The notes beneath the pieces are model-generated. The model had not been told where the DNA came from. It saw only the letters and a program-made list of their open reading frames with translations, and made no database searches. Positions 1-6,618 of a stretch of DNA of 13,971 nucleotides are shown here, piece by piece (the first letter of the stretch is position 1; every line of letters starts with the position of its first letter). A program made the position numbers and the translations under genes. This stretch comes from an uncultured Bacilli bacterium (lineage in GTDB: Bacteria > Bacillota_I > Bacilli_A > RF39 > UBA660): NCBI GenBank assembly GCA_947624125.1, contig CANQIY010000024.1, forward strand, positions 1 through 13,971, written 5' to 3'.

Positions 1-699
1 AATATAAAAGTATATAATATATTTATGAATGCTTACAATTATCTAAGAGAAAAATATGACTCTCATATGATGAAAAACACCGAATGGGGAGCAGTAGCAT
101 ACCTATCGCATTCTGCATATGGAATAGGCAATGAAATTAATATTAATAATAATTCTTCTTACATGACCGGATATTCGGCTGCGGCCGATACCGACCAAAG
201 TAGTTATACAGGTGAAAGTGGAACAGATGATACAGTAACAAAAGCATATAATACCCCAACCGGCTCCTTAGCCAGCACAACTGGCAATATAACTGGAGTA
301 TATGATATGAGTGGCGGAGCTCATGAATATGTAGCAGGATATAGTAAAAATATAGAAAAAGATAGTGGTTTTAGTGATACCGACCTTACTACAAAATATC
401 CAGGTTATTTTGATAAATATCCAGAAGATAGCACTCAAACTTCTTATAAAAACAGAATTTTAGGAGATGCAACAGGTGAAATGGGCCCGTTCTATTATTA
501 CTGGGACAAAGACGAAGCAAAAAGATATCACAATGCTTGGTACGCCGACAGTTCGTACTTCGTTTTCTCGACGAACCCGTGGTTCGCTCGTGGGGGCAAT
601 TACAACGGTGGAGTTCTCGCAGGTCAGTTCAACTTCAATAGGTACACGGGAGGTGCGTATTCGGCCGTTTCCTCACGTCTTGTCTTAAGTCCATTATAG
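1..699 (+). CDS. FGE/C-type-lectin-like surface protein, 5' end cut by window; possible DGR variable protein
   Basis: The reading frame is open from base 1, so the gene begins outside the window; the first in-window ATG (base 25) need not be the start. What is visible is a non-catalytic lectin-like fold. Bases 295-339 encode GVYDMSGGAHEYVAG, which matches the GxxDMxGNVWEW signature of the formylglycine-generating-enzyme (FGE-sulfatase) family, with His where Trp is usual. The C-terminus has the closing pattern WFARGGNYNGG (from base 580) then SSRLVLSPL (670-696). There is no cysteine in the visible 232 residues, so the FGE active site is absent and enzymatic activity is unlikely. Known DGR target proteins use this fold to display a hypervariable C-terminus. 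Similar Firmicutes proteins often carry a pilin-like N-terminus; that part is not visible here. Function inferred: surface binding or display. The fold assignment is fairly secure, the DGR role is not. Confidence 0.75.
   Translation, partial: NIKVYNIFMNAYNYLREKYDSHMMKNTEWGAVAYLSHSAYGIGNEININNNSSYMTGYSAAADTDQSSYTGESGTDDTVTKAYNTPTGSLASTTGNITGVYDMSGGAHEYVAGYSKNIEKDSGFSDTDLTTKYPGYFDKYPEDSTQTSYKNRILGDATGEMGPFYYYWDKDEAKRYHNAWYADSSYFVFSTNPWFARGGNYNGGVLAGQFNFNRYTGGAYSAVSSRLVLSPL
535..696 (+). other. G+C-rich 3' segment, candidate DGR variable region
   Basis: By hand count, bases 541-600 contain 34 G+C of 60 and 601-660 contain 30 of 60. Bases 121-180 of the same gene contain 17 of 60 and the non-coding 721-780 only 12 of 60. 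Codons also switch to C-ending forms (TAC, TTC, AAC, GTC), against the A/T-ending preference elsewhere. The segment encodes the exposed end of the lectin-like fold and stops almost exactly at the stop codon, as variable regions of diversity-generating retroelements do. No template repeat or reverse transcriptase is in the window, so this is an inference. Confidence 0.4.
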
Positions 700-727
700 A
701 TTTTCAGATTTTCTGAAAATCTTTTTT
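698..727 (+). terminator. Intrinsic terminator, perfect 10-bp stem
   Basis: AGATTTTCAG (698-707) pairs perfectly with CTGAAAATCT (713-722) around a 5-base loop ATTTT, followed by a T-run to 727. The stem begins inside the TAG stop codon of the upstream gene. It could also serve as the downstream hairpin that some DGR target genes need for retargeting. Confidence 0.85.
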
Positions 728-764
728 GTAATAACAAATCTATCTAAAAAATAATTTCAAATTA

Positions 765-795
765 AAAGAAGGAATAGGCACTATTGATAATCCTT
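765..795 (-). terminator. Probable weak terminator of sigK
   Basis: Read on the minus strand, AAGGA (795-791) pairs with TCCTT (773-769), with an inner ATAG/CTAT stem around TGC and a bulge. CTTTT follows. It lies just past the sigK stop codon. The stem is imperfect and the T-run short, so the call is tentative. Confidence 0.35.
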
Positions 796-808
796 ATATA
801 TTACAAAA

Positions 809-1504
809 TTAATTATTAGGTTTATTTTTAATAAATTCTCTAAGTATTTTAGTTAGGGCTCTTTTTTCTATTCTTGAAACATAACTTCTTGATATTCCTA
901 AATTATCAGCAATTTCTTTTTGAGTTAATTCTTTTTCATTATTAAGCCCATATCTTTTAACAATAATTTCTTTTTCTCTATTATTTAATAATTTTAAATA
1001 TTTATTTAAGAGAGTAATATTATCTTTAATTTGAATAGTGTCTAAAATATCTTCTTTTTTATCTTCAATTAAATCAGCTAAATTAATTTCATTTCCTTCT
1101 TTATCAAAACCAATGGAATCATTTAACGAAACAGTCAATTTATTTTTTTTATTACTTCGATAAAACATTAGAATTTCGTTTTGAATACAACGAGCGGCAT
1201 ACGTAGTTATTTTGACATTAGGTGTCTTTTTATAAGTATCAATGCCTTTAATAAGCCCAATAGTTCCAATTGATATTAAATCATCGGTATCAGTATTTTT
1301 ACTATCAAATTTTTTCACAATATGGGCTACTAAACGTAAGTTATGTTCAATTAAAATATTGCGGGCATCCATATCTCCTTCTAACATTTTATTAACGTAT
1401 AATTCTTCTTCTTTATCGGAAAGAGGTGGCGGAAAGACATTATTACCATAGCTACCGGTAAAAAAAATCATTCCCTTAAGCATCGCAATTAAATTTAAAA
1501 ACAT
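809..1504 (-). CDS. sigK: RNA polymerase sporulation sigma factor SigmaK (pro-form)
   Basis: Late mother-cell sigma factor that directs coat, cortex and lysis genes after engulfment. The 231-residue protein matches SigmaK along its whole length. Recognisable blocks are FPPPLSDKEE after the pro-sequence, ARNILIEHNLRLVAHIVKKF and DDLISIGTIGLIKGI (region 2), TYAARCIQNEILM, and the region 4 helix-turn-helix with NREKEIIVKRYGL and GISRSYVSRIEKRAL. The hydrophobic first ~17 residues (MFLNLIAMLKGMIFFTG) correspond to the pro-sequence that, in Bacillus, holds the factor inactive at the membrane until SpoIVFB cleaves it. The gene is continuous: there is no skin-type element splitting it. The ATG at 1504 is preceded by AAGGATG at 1518-1512. 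It runs divergently from polA. A SigmaE-like promoter upstream fits the mother-cell cascade. SigmaE is the main alternative, but the IEHNLRLVAHIVKKF context, short pro-sequence and C-terminus favour SigmaK. Confidence 0.93.
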   Translation of the reverse strand: MFLNLIAMLKGMIFFTGSYGNNVFPPPLSDKEEELYVNKMLEGDMDARNILIEHNLRLVAHIVKKFDSKNTDTDDLISIGTIGLIKGIDTYKKTPNVKITTYAARCIQNEILMFYRSNKKNKLTVSLNDSIGFDKEGNEINLADLIEDKKEDILDTIQIKDNITLLNKYLKLLNNREKEIIVKRYGLNNEKELTQKEIADNLGISRSYVSRIEKRALTKILREFIKNKPNN

Positions 1505-1523
1505 CTTAACACATCCTTAGTAA

Positions 1524-1552
1524 AATATATGTTAAACGTATAAAAAATAAAC
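1524..1552 (-). promoter_or_regulatory. Candidate SigmaE-type promoter of sigK
   Basis: On the minus strand, GTTTATTT (1552-1545) and CATATATT (1531-1524) are separated by 13 bases. They resemble the SigmaE -35 (KMATATTT) and -10 (CATACAxT) elements with two mismatches each. The -10 ends 19 bases before the ATG, so transcription would start close to the SD, a geometry also seen at spoIVA and other genes here. Regulation of sigK by SigmaE is established in Bacillus; this site is inferred. Confidence 0.4.
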
Positions 1553-1558
1553 TTACAA

Positions 1559-1579
1559 AATTGGTAAAAGTTGCCAATT
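1559..1579. repeat. Inverted repeat between divergent sigK and polA
   Basis: AATTGGTAA (1559-1567) faces TTGCCAATT (1571-1579) across the 3-base AAG, with one T/G imperfection. There is no T-run, so it is not a terminator. It could be an operator serving either divergent gene. Confidence 0.45.
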
Positions 1580-1623
1580 AAAAGTAAAATAGGGATGCAA
1601 ATGTGTGCTTTTTTAGATATAAT
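1561..1623 (+). promoter_or_regulatory. Candidate polA promoter(s)
   Basis: Two vegetative-type candidates are visible. One is TTGGTA (1561-1566), 18 bases, TAAAAT (1585-1590). The other is a perfect -10 TATAAT at 1618-1623 without a convincing -35, ending 18 bases before the polA ATG. The SD AGGTGATG lies at 1630-1637. They cannot be ranked from sequence alone. Confidence 0.4.
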
Positions 1624-1641
1624 AGTTTTAGGTGATGAAGT

Positions 1642-4197
1642 ATGAAAAAAGTAGTTTTGGTTGATGGTAATAATCTTTTGTTTCGTTCTTATTATGCTAC
1701 AGCCTATACAGGAAATATAATGCACAATAGTAAAGGGTTTCCAACTAATGCCTTATATGGCTTTGTAGGAATGATTAATAAAATAGTAGAAGAAGAAAAA
1801 CCTGAGTATATGGTTGTTGCCTTTGATATTGGGAAAAATTTTCGGAAAGAAAAATATGATTTTTATAAAGAAGGAAGAAGTGAAACACCCGATGATTTAA
1901 TTGTGCAAATGCCAATTGCAAGAGAAATACTAAAAGCAATGGGTATTATGTATAAAGAAATGGCTCCTTATGAAGCCGATGATATTATTGGGACAATTGC
2001 CAAAATGGCTGAAGAAAATCCTGAATATGCATCTTTAATTGTTTCAAGTGATAAAGATTTACTCCAACTTATTAGTTTTGAAACAGAAATTAAATTATTA
2101 AAACAAAATGGTTATATTCGTTATAATGAAGAATCATTTATGAAAGAATATGGTATTAAACCAATTCGCATTATTGATTTAAAAGCTTTAATGGGTGATT
2201 CATCAGATAATATTCCGGGTGTTAGAGGAATTGGTGAGAAAACCGCTTTAAAATTATTACAAGAATATGACTCTTTAGAAAATATATATCAAAATATTGA
2301 TAATATTAAAGGTAAAGTTCATGAAAAATTATTATTAGATAAAGATAATGCTTTTATGAGTTATGAACTAGCCACGATTTATAGAGAAGTGCCTATTAAT
2401 GTTGATTTTGAAGAATATTTATATAAAGGACCTAATTTAAATGCATTAAAACAACTATATGAAGAATTAGAATTTTTTTCTTTTTTAAAAAATATGCCTG
2501 TTCCTAAAAAAACCGAATTAAGTAATAATTATATCGTTATCAATAATATTGAAGAATTACAACTTGGTGAAAATATTTCTTTTTACTTAGAAATGGATGA
2601 TATTAATTATCATAAAGGAAACATAATTGCTCTTGGTATAACTGATGAAAATAATACTTATTATTTAAAAAAAGAATTAGTTAAAGATGCTTTTAAGCTT
2701 TTAAAAAACAAAAAATGTCAAACTTATGATTTAAAAAAGGCTTTAGTGGCTTTAAAAGAAGATATAAATTGTCCTTTTGATTTAATGGTGGCTTCTTATT
2801 TAATCGATTATCCAGCTCATGATGATATTTCCTTTTTAATGAATTATTTTAATGTTTCTTGTGAAAATTATGAAAATTTGAAGAAAAATAATTTTCCTCA
2901 TTTAGAAGATATTGTAACTTTAAAAAGTAAATTTATTTATGAGTATGGGGATAAAATTAAAGAACGAGTTATAGAAGATAAACAAGAAGATATTTTAAAT
3001 AATATTGAAATGCCTTTAATAAAAGTTTTGGCTAATATGGAAGAAAATGGTTTTAAATTTGAAAATGAACGTTTAGATGATATGCGAAAAGAAGTAATTC
3101 AAAAAATTGAGTTAGTTACTCAAGAAATATATGATTTAAGTGGGGAAACTTTTAATATTGCCAGTCCTAAACAATTAGGAATTGTCCTTTTTGAAAAAAT
3201 GGGAATTGGGAAGAGTAAAAAAATTAATCGCGGCTACAAAACGGATTTAAAAACTTTACATAAATATGAAAATAAACATCCAATTATTAAAAAAGTTTTA
3301 GAATATCGTAATTTATCAAAACTTCTTAGTACTTATTTAGATGGTTTACAAGAATATGTTTTAGAAGATGGTAAAATTCATACTATTTTTAATCAAACAT
3401 TAACTAGAACAGGAAGACTTTCCTCAGTCGAACCTAATTTACAAAATATTCCGGTTAGAGAAGAATATGGGAAAAAAATTAGACTTGCTTTTGTACCTAG
3501 TAATGATTTAATATTAAGTGCTGATTATTCCCAAATTGAACTTCGGATTTTAGCCCATATTTCCAATTGTAAAGAATTAATCGATGCTTTTATAAATGAC
3601 CAAGATATTCATACCAAAGTGGCGGCCGATATTCATGGTATTAAAGAAAGTGAAGTTACTAAAAGTATGCGGAGTATGGCTAAAGCCGTTATTTTTGGAA
3701 TTGTTTATGGTATTAGTGGTTTTGGTTTAGGGGAAAATTTAAATATTTCAAGGACAGAAGCTAATCATTTTATTGAAAAGTATTATGAATTTTATCCCGG
3801 AGTAAAAGAATATATGGTAAATATTGTCAATGAAGCTTATAAAACAGGGGAAGTAAAAACAATGTTTGGTCGGATTAGAAAAATTAAAGAATTAAAAGAT
3901 GCTAATTACAGGACACGTTCTATGGGCGAGAGAATGGCCTTAAATACACCTATTCAGGGAACAAGTGCGGACATTATGAAATTAGCAATGATTGAAATTT
4001 ATAAAAAATTAGAAGAAAATCATTTAGAAAGTAAAATGATACTTCAAGTTCATGATGAAATAATTATGGATATTAAAAAAGATGAATTAGAAAAATTAAA
4101 AGTTATTTTAAAAGACGCGATGGAGAATGTAGTTACCTTAAAAGTTCCTTTAAAAATCGAAATTAATACTGGGGTTAATTGGTATGATGCCAAATAA
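1642..4197 (+). CDS. polA: DNA polymerase I
   Basis: Replicative gap-filling, primer-removal and repair polymerase, 851 residues, normal full length. The N-terminal 5'-3' exonuclease/flap domain (about 1-290) shows the metal ligands D8 (VDGNN), D113-D114 (YEADDIIG), D137/D139 (SSDKDLL) and D186/D189 (GDSSDNIPG), plus the helix-hairpin-helix GVRGIGEKTALKLL. The central domain (about 295-460) reads FYLEMDDINYH where the proofreading Asp-x-Glu should be. The 3'-5' exonuclease residues are therefore lost, as in Bacillus Pol I. The polymerase domain has TRTGRLSSVEPNLQNIPVR, motif A SADYSQIELR (D628), motif B R677-K681-F685-Y689 and motif C QVHDEI (D805). F685 is the residue type that favours dNTPs over ddNTPs. 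The ATG has SD GGTGAT five bases upstream. It appears to be transcribed alone and ends at its own terminator. mutM follows later, after a sigma/anti-sigma pair and a phosphoesterase gene. Confidence 0.97.
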   Translation: MKKVVLVDGNNLLFRSYYATAYTGNIMHNSKGFPTNALYGFVGMINKIVEEEKPEYMVVAFDIGKNFRKEKYDFYKEGRSETPDDLIVQMPIAREILKAMGIMYKEMAPYEADDIIGTIAKMAEENPEYASLIVSSDKDLLQLISFETEIKLLKQNGYIRYNEESFMKEYGIKPIRIIDLKALMGDSSDNIPGVRGIGEKTALKLLQEYDSLENIYQNIDNIKGKVHEKLLLDKDNAFMSYELATIYREVPINVDFEEYLYKGPNLNALKQLYEELEFFSFLKNMPVPKKTELSNNYIVINNIEELQLGENISFYLEMDDINYHKGNIIALGITDENNTYYLKKELVKDAFKLLKNKKCQTYDLKKALVALKEDINCPFDLMVASYLIDYPAHDDISFLMNYFNVSCENYENLKKNNFPHLEDIVTLKSKFIYEYGDKIKERVIEDKQEDILNNIEMPLIKVLANMEENGFKFENERLDDMRKEVIQKIELVTQEIYDLSGETFNIASPKQLGIVLFEKMGIGKSKKINRGYKTDLKTLHKYENKHPIIKKVLEYRNLSKLLSTYLDGLQEYVLEDGKIHTIFNQTLTRTGRLSSVEPNLQNIPVREEYGKKIRLAFVPSNDLILSADYSQIELRILAHISNCKELIDAFINDQDIHTKVAADIHGIKESEVTKSMRSMAKAVIFGIVYGISGFGLGENLNISRTEANHFIEKYYEFYPGVKEYMVNIVNEAYKTGEVKTMFGRIRKIKELKDANYRTRSMGERMALNTPIQGTSADIMKLAMIEIYKKLEENHLESKMILQVHDEIIMDIKKDELEKLKVILKDAMENVVTLKVPLKIEINTGVNWYDAK

Positions 4198-4223
4198 AAG
4201 ACTAGCAAAATTAGTCTTTTTTT
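4197..4223 (+). terminator. Intrinsic terminator of polA
   Basis: AAGACTA (4198-4204) pairs with TAGTCTT (4212-4218), extendable by one A-T pair, followed by a T-run to 4223. It overlaps the polA stop codon and abuts the candidate promoter of the next gene. Confidence 0.85.
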
Positions 4224-4248
4224 GTAACAAATTGTTTTTTCAAAAGTA
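4223..4248 (+). promoter_or_regulatory. Candidate ECF-type autoregulatory promoter
   Basis: TGTAAC (4223-4228), 16 bases, AGTA (4245-4248) resembles the ECF class TGAAAC-N16-CGTA with one mismatch per box; the AAC core is intact. A SigmaA alternative is TTGTAA (4222-4227) with TATATA (4247-4252), but its 19-base spacer is long. ECF genes are commonly autoregulated, which supports the first reading. Confidence 0.45.
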
Positions 4249-4273
4249 TATATAGTGAAACGGAGTATTAAAG

Positions 4274-4762
4274 ATGGAGCAAGAGTTTGAAAAAATCTAT
4301 GCTAAATATTATCAAAGTATTTATAGATATGTGTTAGGTTTATCGCAAAATAAGGAATTAGCAGAAGAAATAACGCAAGAAACATTTTATAAAGCTTTAA
4401 AAAATATTCATAAGTTTGATAATAAATATAAAATGTTTACATGGTTATGTATTATTGCTAAGAATACGTATTATACAACTTATAAGAAAAATAAAAGATA
4501 TTTAGAAATTGATGATAATATAGTAGATAATGAAAAAGCCATTATTAATAAAATAATCGATAGTGAAACAAATGAAGTGTTATTAAAAATAATTCATGAG
4601 TTAGCTGAACCTTATAAAGAAGTTTTTACTTTGAAAATTTATGGCGATTTATCTTTCAAACAAATAGCGAAAATATTTAATAAAACAGAAAGTTGGGCGC
4701 GCGTTACTTTCTACCGTTCCAAAATAAAGATAAAGGAGAGTTTAGATGAAAAAGAATTGTGA
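4274..4762 (+). CDS. ECF-family RNA polymerase sigma factor
   Basis: A 162-residue extracytoplasmic-function sigma factor, the normal size for a two-domain member. Region 2 spans about residues 4-75 (FEKIYAKYYQSIYRYVL, AEEITQETFYKAL, FTWLCIIAKN). Region 4 spans about 111-157 (LAEPYKEVFTLKIYGDLSF, then the recognition helix-turn-helix around KQIAKIFNKTESWARVTF). The start ATG follows CGGAG (4261-4265) by 8 bases. Its last 17 bases overlap the anti-sigma gene, whose SD lies inside this frame, so the two products should be made in proportion. It would be held at the membrane by the next gene product and released by an envelope signal. The regulon is unknown; the only candidate target visible is its own promoter. 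Confidence 0.93.
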   Translation: MEQEFEKIYAKYYQSIYRYVLGLSQNKELAEEITQETFYKALKNIHKFDNKYKMFTWLCIIAKNTYYTTYKKNKRYLEIDDNIVDNEKAIINKIIDSETNEVLLKIIHELAEPYKEVFTLKIYGDLSFKQIAKIFNKTESWARVTFYRSKIKIKESLDEKEL

Positions 4763-5660
4763 TATGATAAGGGATTTAATGCCTTTATATATTGATGAAG
4801 TTTGTTCAAAAGAATCAAAAGAATATGTGGAAAAGCATTTGCAAGAATGTAAGGAATGTCAAAATTATTTAGAAAAATTAAAAGAAAATTTACAAAATGT
4901 TCGAGATGATAAGGAAGTCAATACTTTTAAAAAATTTATTAAAACCGTCAATTTTAAAATTGTGAGAAATAGTTTATTAATTACCATTGTTATTTTAGTG
5001 CTATTAATTTTTGGCTCAAGAAATATTAGTAATCATAAGTTTAGTATTGAGTATAATGATAATATGGAAATTATTTATTTTCCGAAAACTAGTTATAATA
5101 ATAGGTGGAATTTTCAATTTTCAACTTATACAGATGGCTATGCCTATGGAACTTATGTGAAAACAGAAGAAAATGGTCAACCCGTTAATTTAATTTTTAT
5201 TACTTGGCAAACTAATTTCTTTGGAAATAAAAAAAGAGATTATAAATTAAGTGCTGGTCCTGATTTAGATTATGCTAGTATTAATCCGGAAGAAGAAATG
5301 CGTGTTTATTATACAACTGAAGATTTAGCTAAAATTAAATCATCTAGTAAAAAAGATTTAGCTAAAATAATAGCAAAATCTAAGTTAATATTTACAAAGG
5401 ATACCAAAAGTACAACTATTAATTGTCATTTAGAAAATAAAGAATATAATTATACATTGACTTATTATGATATTAATAAACAAATTATTAAAAGTGAAGG
5501 TGACGATTTAATGCCTAGAGAATTATTAACATATATCTATGCTGTGGAAGGAGACTATAATAGTATTTGGTTTCCTGGTGATAAGTATAATGATATTGAG
5601 CAAAAAATAAATGATTATATGACCAAAAATGGTGGTAGTTGTAAGGAAATTGATGCCTAA
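4746..5660 (+). CDS. Membrane anti-sigma factor with zinc-finger domain
   Basis: Single-pass membrane protein of 304 residues predicted to bind and inhibit the ECF sigma factor encoded just upstream. The cytoplasmic N-terminus is a zinc-binding anti-sigma domain (zf-HC2 type): C5, then DLMPLYIDEVCS, then H31-x3-C35-x2-C38. One transmembrane helix follows at about residues 76-89 (SLLITIVILVLLIF). The remaining ~210 residues would lie outside the cell and are not recognised. They are rich in Tyr, Asn and Lys and are presumably the signal sensor. The start ATG has a strong SD (AAGGAGAG, 4733-4740) inside the sigma gene. No intramembrane-protease partner is in the window. The role is inferred from domain and position; the signal is unknown. 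Confidence 0.88.
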   Translation: MKKNCDMIRDLMPLYIDEVCSKESKEYVEKHLQECKECQNYLEKLKENLQNVRDDKEVNTFKKFIKTVNFKIVRNSLLITIVILVLLIFGSRNISNHKFSIEYNDNMEIIYFPKTSYNNRWNFQFSTYTDGYAYGTYVKTEENGQPVNLIFITWQTNFFGNKKRDYKLSAGPDLDYASINPEEEMRVYYTTEDLAKIKSSSKKDLAKIIAKSKLIFTKDTKSTTINCHLENKEYNYTLTYYDINKQIIKSEGDDLMPRELLTYIYAVEGDYNSIWFPGDKYNDIEQKINDYMTKNGGSCKEIDA

Positions 5661-5689
5661 AAAATAAGAAGCTATTTCTTATTTTTTTT
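5659..5689. terminator. Bidirectional intrinsic terminator
   Basis: AAATAAGAA (5662-5670) pairs with TTCTTATTT (5676-5684) around GCTAT, with A-runs to the left and T-runs to the right so that both strands end in U. It serves the anti-sigma gene on the plus strand. On the minus strand the stop codon of the convergent phosphoesterase gene (5674-5672) lies in the loop. Confidence 0.85.
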
Positions 5690-6511
5690 GTATTCAATCA
5701 AAGATGCTCCTTTATAAAATAAAAAGTTAAACATATTTAATTTAGATGATTTACTAAGAGAAGTAAAGGCTGGATTTAAATACATTATTGTTTTGTTATT
5801 AATTGGATAATTTCCTCTTAAATATTTCGTATCTTTTAGTTTAAAACTTTTAGAGGGTGCAATTATTCCTTTATGAGGATAACCTAATAAGTCTAATATT
5901 TTTTCAAGTGGTAGAATTCTTAATTGAGTTAGACCATTATGATTATGGCCACAGATACATAAATCGAAGTTTGTTAATAAATTTTCTTCCTTTAATTTTA
6001 AGATATATTCGGGTTCATGACATAAAAGAGTATTAATTTTATTACTAGGAATTTTAGTTAAAAATTGATAATTCTTTTTATTTATCGGAATTAAATCGGG
6101 ATTAATAAGTGTAACTGTATGTTTTTTATCGAGTTCATAAGTTTTATTATTATCCATATAAAGATTTGGAATTTTGTGTAATTCATCACTAAAACTTTTT
6201 GCTAAAGAAGAAGAGCCATCATTATAATTTAAAAATAAATCATGATTACCAAAAACAAGATAACAACGAGTTTTTTGACTTAAAGTTTGCAAAAAATTTT
6301 TTATAATTTCTTTATTTTCTTTATTTAAATATTTAGGATTATCATAAATATCACCAACTAAATAGATAGCATCATAATTATTATAATTTAAATGATTTAA
6401 AATAATATTAAAATATTTTTGATTACTTTTTTTATAATAATGGATATCCGATAAAACTAAAATTTTTAGATTACTATAATTATCATTAAAAGTATAGGGT
6501 GTAATTTTCAT
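5672..6511 (-). CDS. Metallophosphoesterase (calcineurin-like, YkuE-type)
   Basis: Metal-dependent phosphohydrolase, 279 residues. The two-metal motifs appear in order: SDIH (D22, H24), GDIYDN (D54), GNHD (N89, H90), LLCHEPEY and CGHNHNG. The substrate cannot be read from the sequence. Relatives act on UDP-sugar-lipid or cyclic-nucleotide type phosphoesters, and no signal peptide is obvious (it starts MKITPYTF). An in-frame ATG at 6526 exists, but it has no SD and would leave only a few bases of leader. The ATG at 6511 has AGGAAA ending about 6 bases upstream and a good promoter at the right distance, so it is preferred. The gene is convergent with the anti-sigma gene and divergent from fpg. 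It is a monocistronic unit, with a small chance that it is functionally linked to neither. Confidence 0.85.
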   Translation of the reverse strand: MKITPYTFNDNYSNLKILVLSDIHYYKKSNQKYFNIILNHLNYNNYDAIYLVGDIYDNPKYLNKENKEIIKNFLQTLSQKTRCYLVFGNHDLFLNYNDGSSSLAKSFSDELHKIPNLYMDNNKTYELDKKHTVTLINPDLIPINKKNYQFLTKIPSNKINTLLCHEPEYILKLKEENLLTNFDLCICGHNHNGLTQLRILPLEKILDLLGYPHKGIIAPSKSFKLKDTKYLRGNYPINNKTIMYLNPAFTSLSKSSKLNMFNFLFYKGASLIEYKKNKK

Positions 6512-6536
6512 AAAACATTTCCTCATTGCAAAATAA

Positions 6537-6565
6537 ATCTTAACATTTTTTCTTTAATTCGTCAA
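6537..6565 (-). promoter_or_regulatory. SigmaA promoter of the metallophosphoesterase gene
   Basis: On the minus strand TTGACG (6565-6560) is followed after exactly 17 bases by TAAGAT (6542-6537), with a TG one base upstream (extended -10). Transcription should start near 6530, about 19 bases before the ATG at 6511. This is among the best vegetative promoters in the window. Confidence 0.75.
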
Positions 6566-6591
6566 TTAAAGTAGCGGGCAGGTAATATTTT

Positions 6592-6600
6592 TGATACAAT
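6592..6600 (+). promoter_or_regulatory. Extended -10 promoter of the fpg-cca-dnaD-nth operon
   Basis: TGATACAAT is an extended -10 (TG-N-TACAAT). No -35 is recognisable: the expected position holds the locally G+C-rich TAGCGG. The -10 ends 18 bases before the fpg ATG. It lies back to back with the phosphoesterase promoter. Confidence 0.55.
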
Positions 6601-6618
6601 TAATAGTGGGTGAGATAT

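Noticed and set aside
467..688. Open frame overlapping the lectin-like gene in another frame
   Set aside because: No SD, no family features; it exists because the G+C-rich segment is poor in stop codons in this frame.
1..699. Active formylglycine-generating enzyme or sulfatase activator
   Set aside because: No cysteine in the visible protein, so the catalytic pair is missing; only the fold signature remains.
1242..1451. Plus-strand open frame antisense to sigK
   Set aside because: Fully inside the well-conserved sigK gene, no SD, no recognisable protein.
1495..1725. Minus-strand open frame across the sigK-polA gap
   Set aside because: Overlaps both genes and the promoter region; Ile/Phe-rich translation typical of antisense A+T-rich DNA.
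809..4197. Mobile element or skin-like insertion near sigK
   Set aside because: sigK reads through without a break and there is no recombinase, IS end or attachment repeat nearby.
5515..5697. Minus-strand open frame antisense to the anti-sigma gene
   Set aside because: Spans the bidirectional terminator and has His/Tyr-rich antisense composition.
6512..6526. Longer phosphoesterase start (MRKCFMKI...)
   Set aside because: No SD and a predicted leader of only about 4 bases; the next ATG has both SD and correct promoter spacing.
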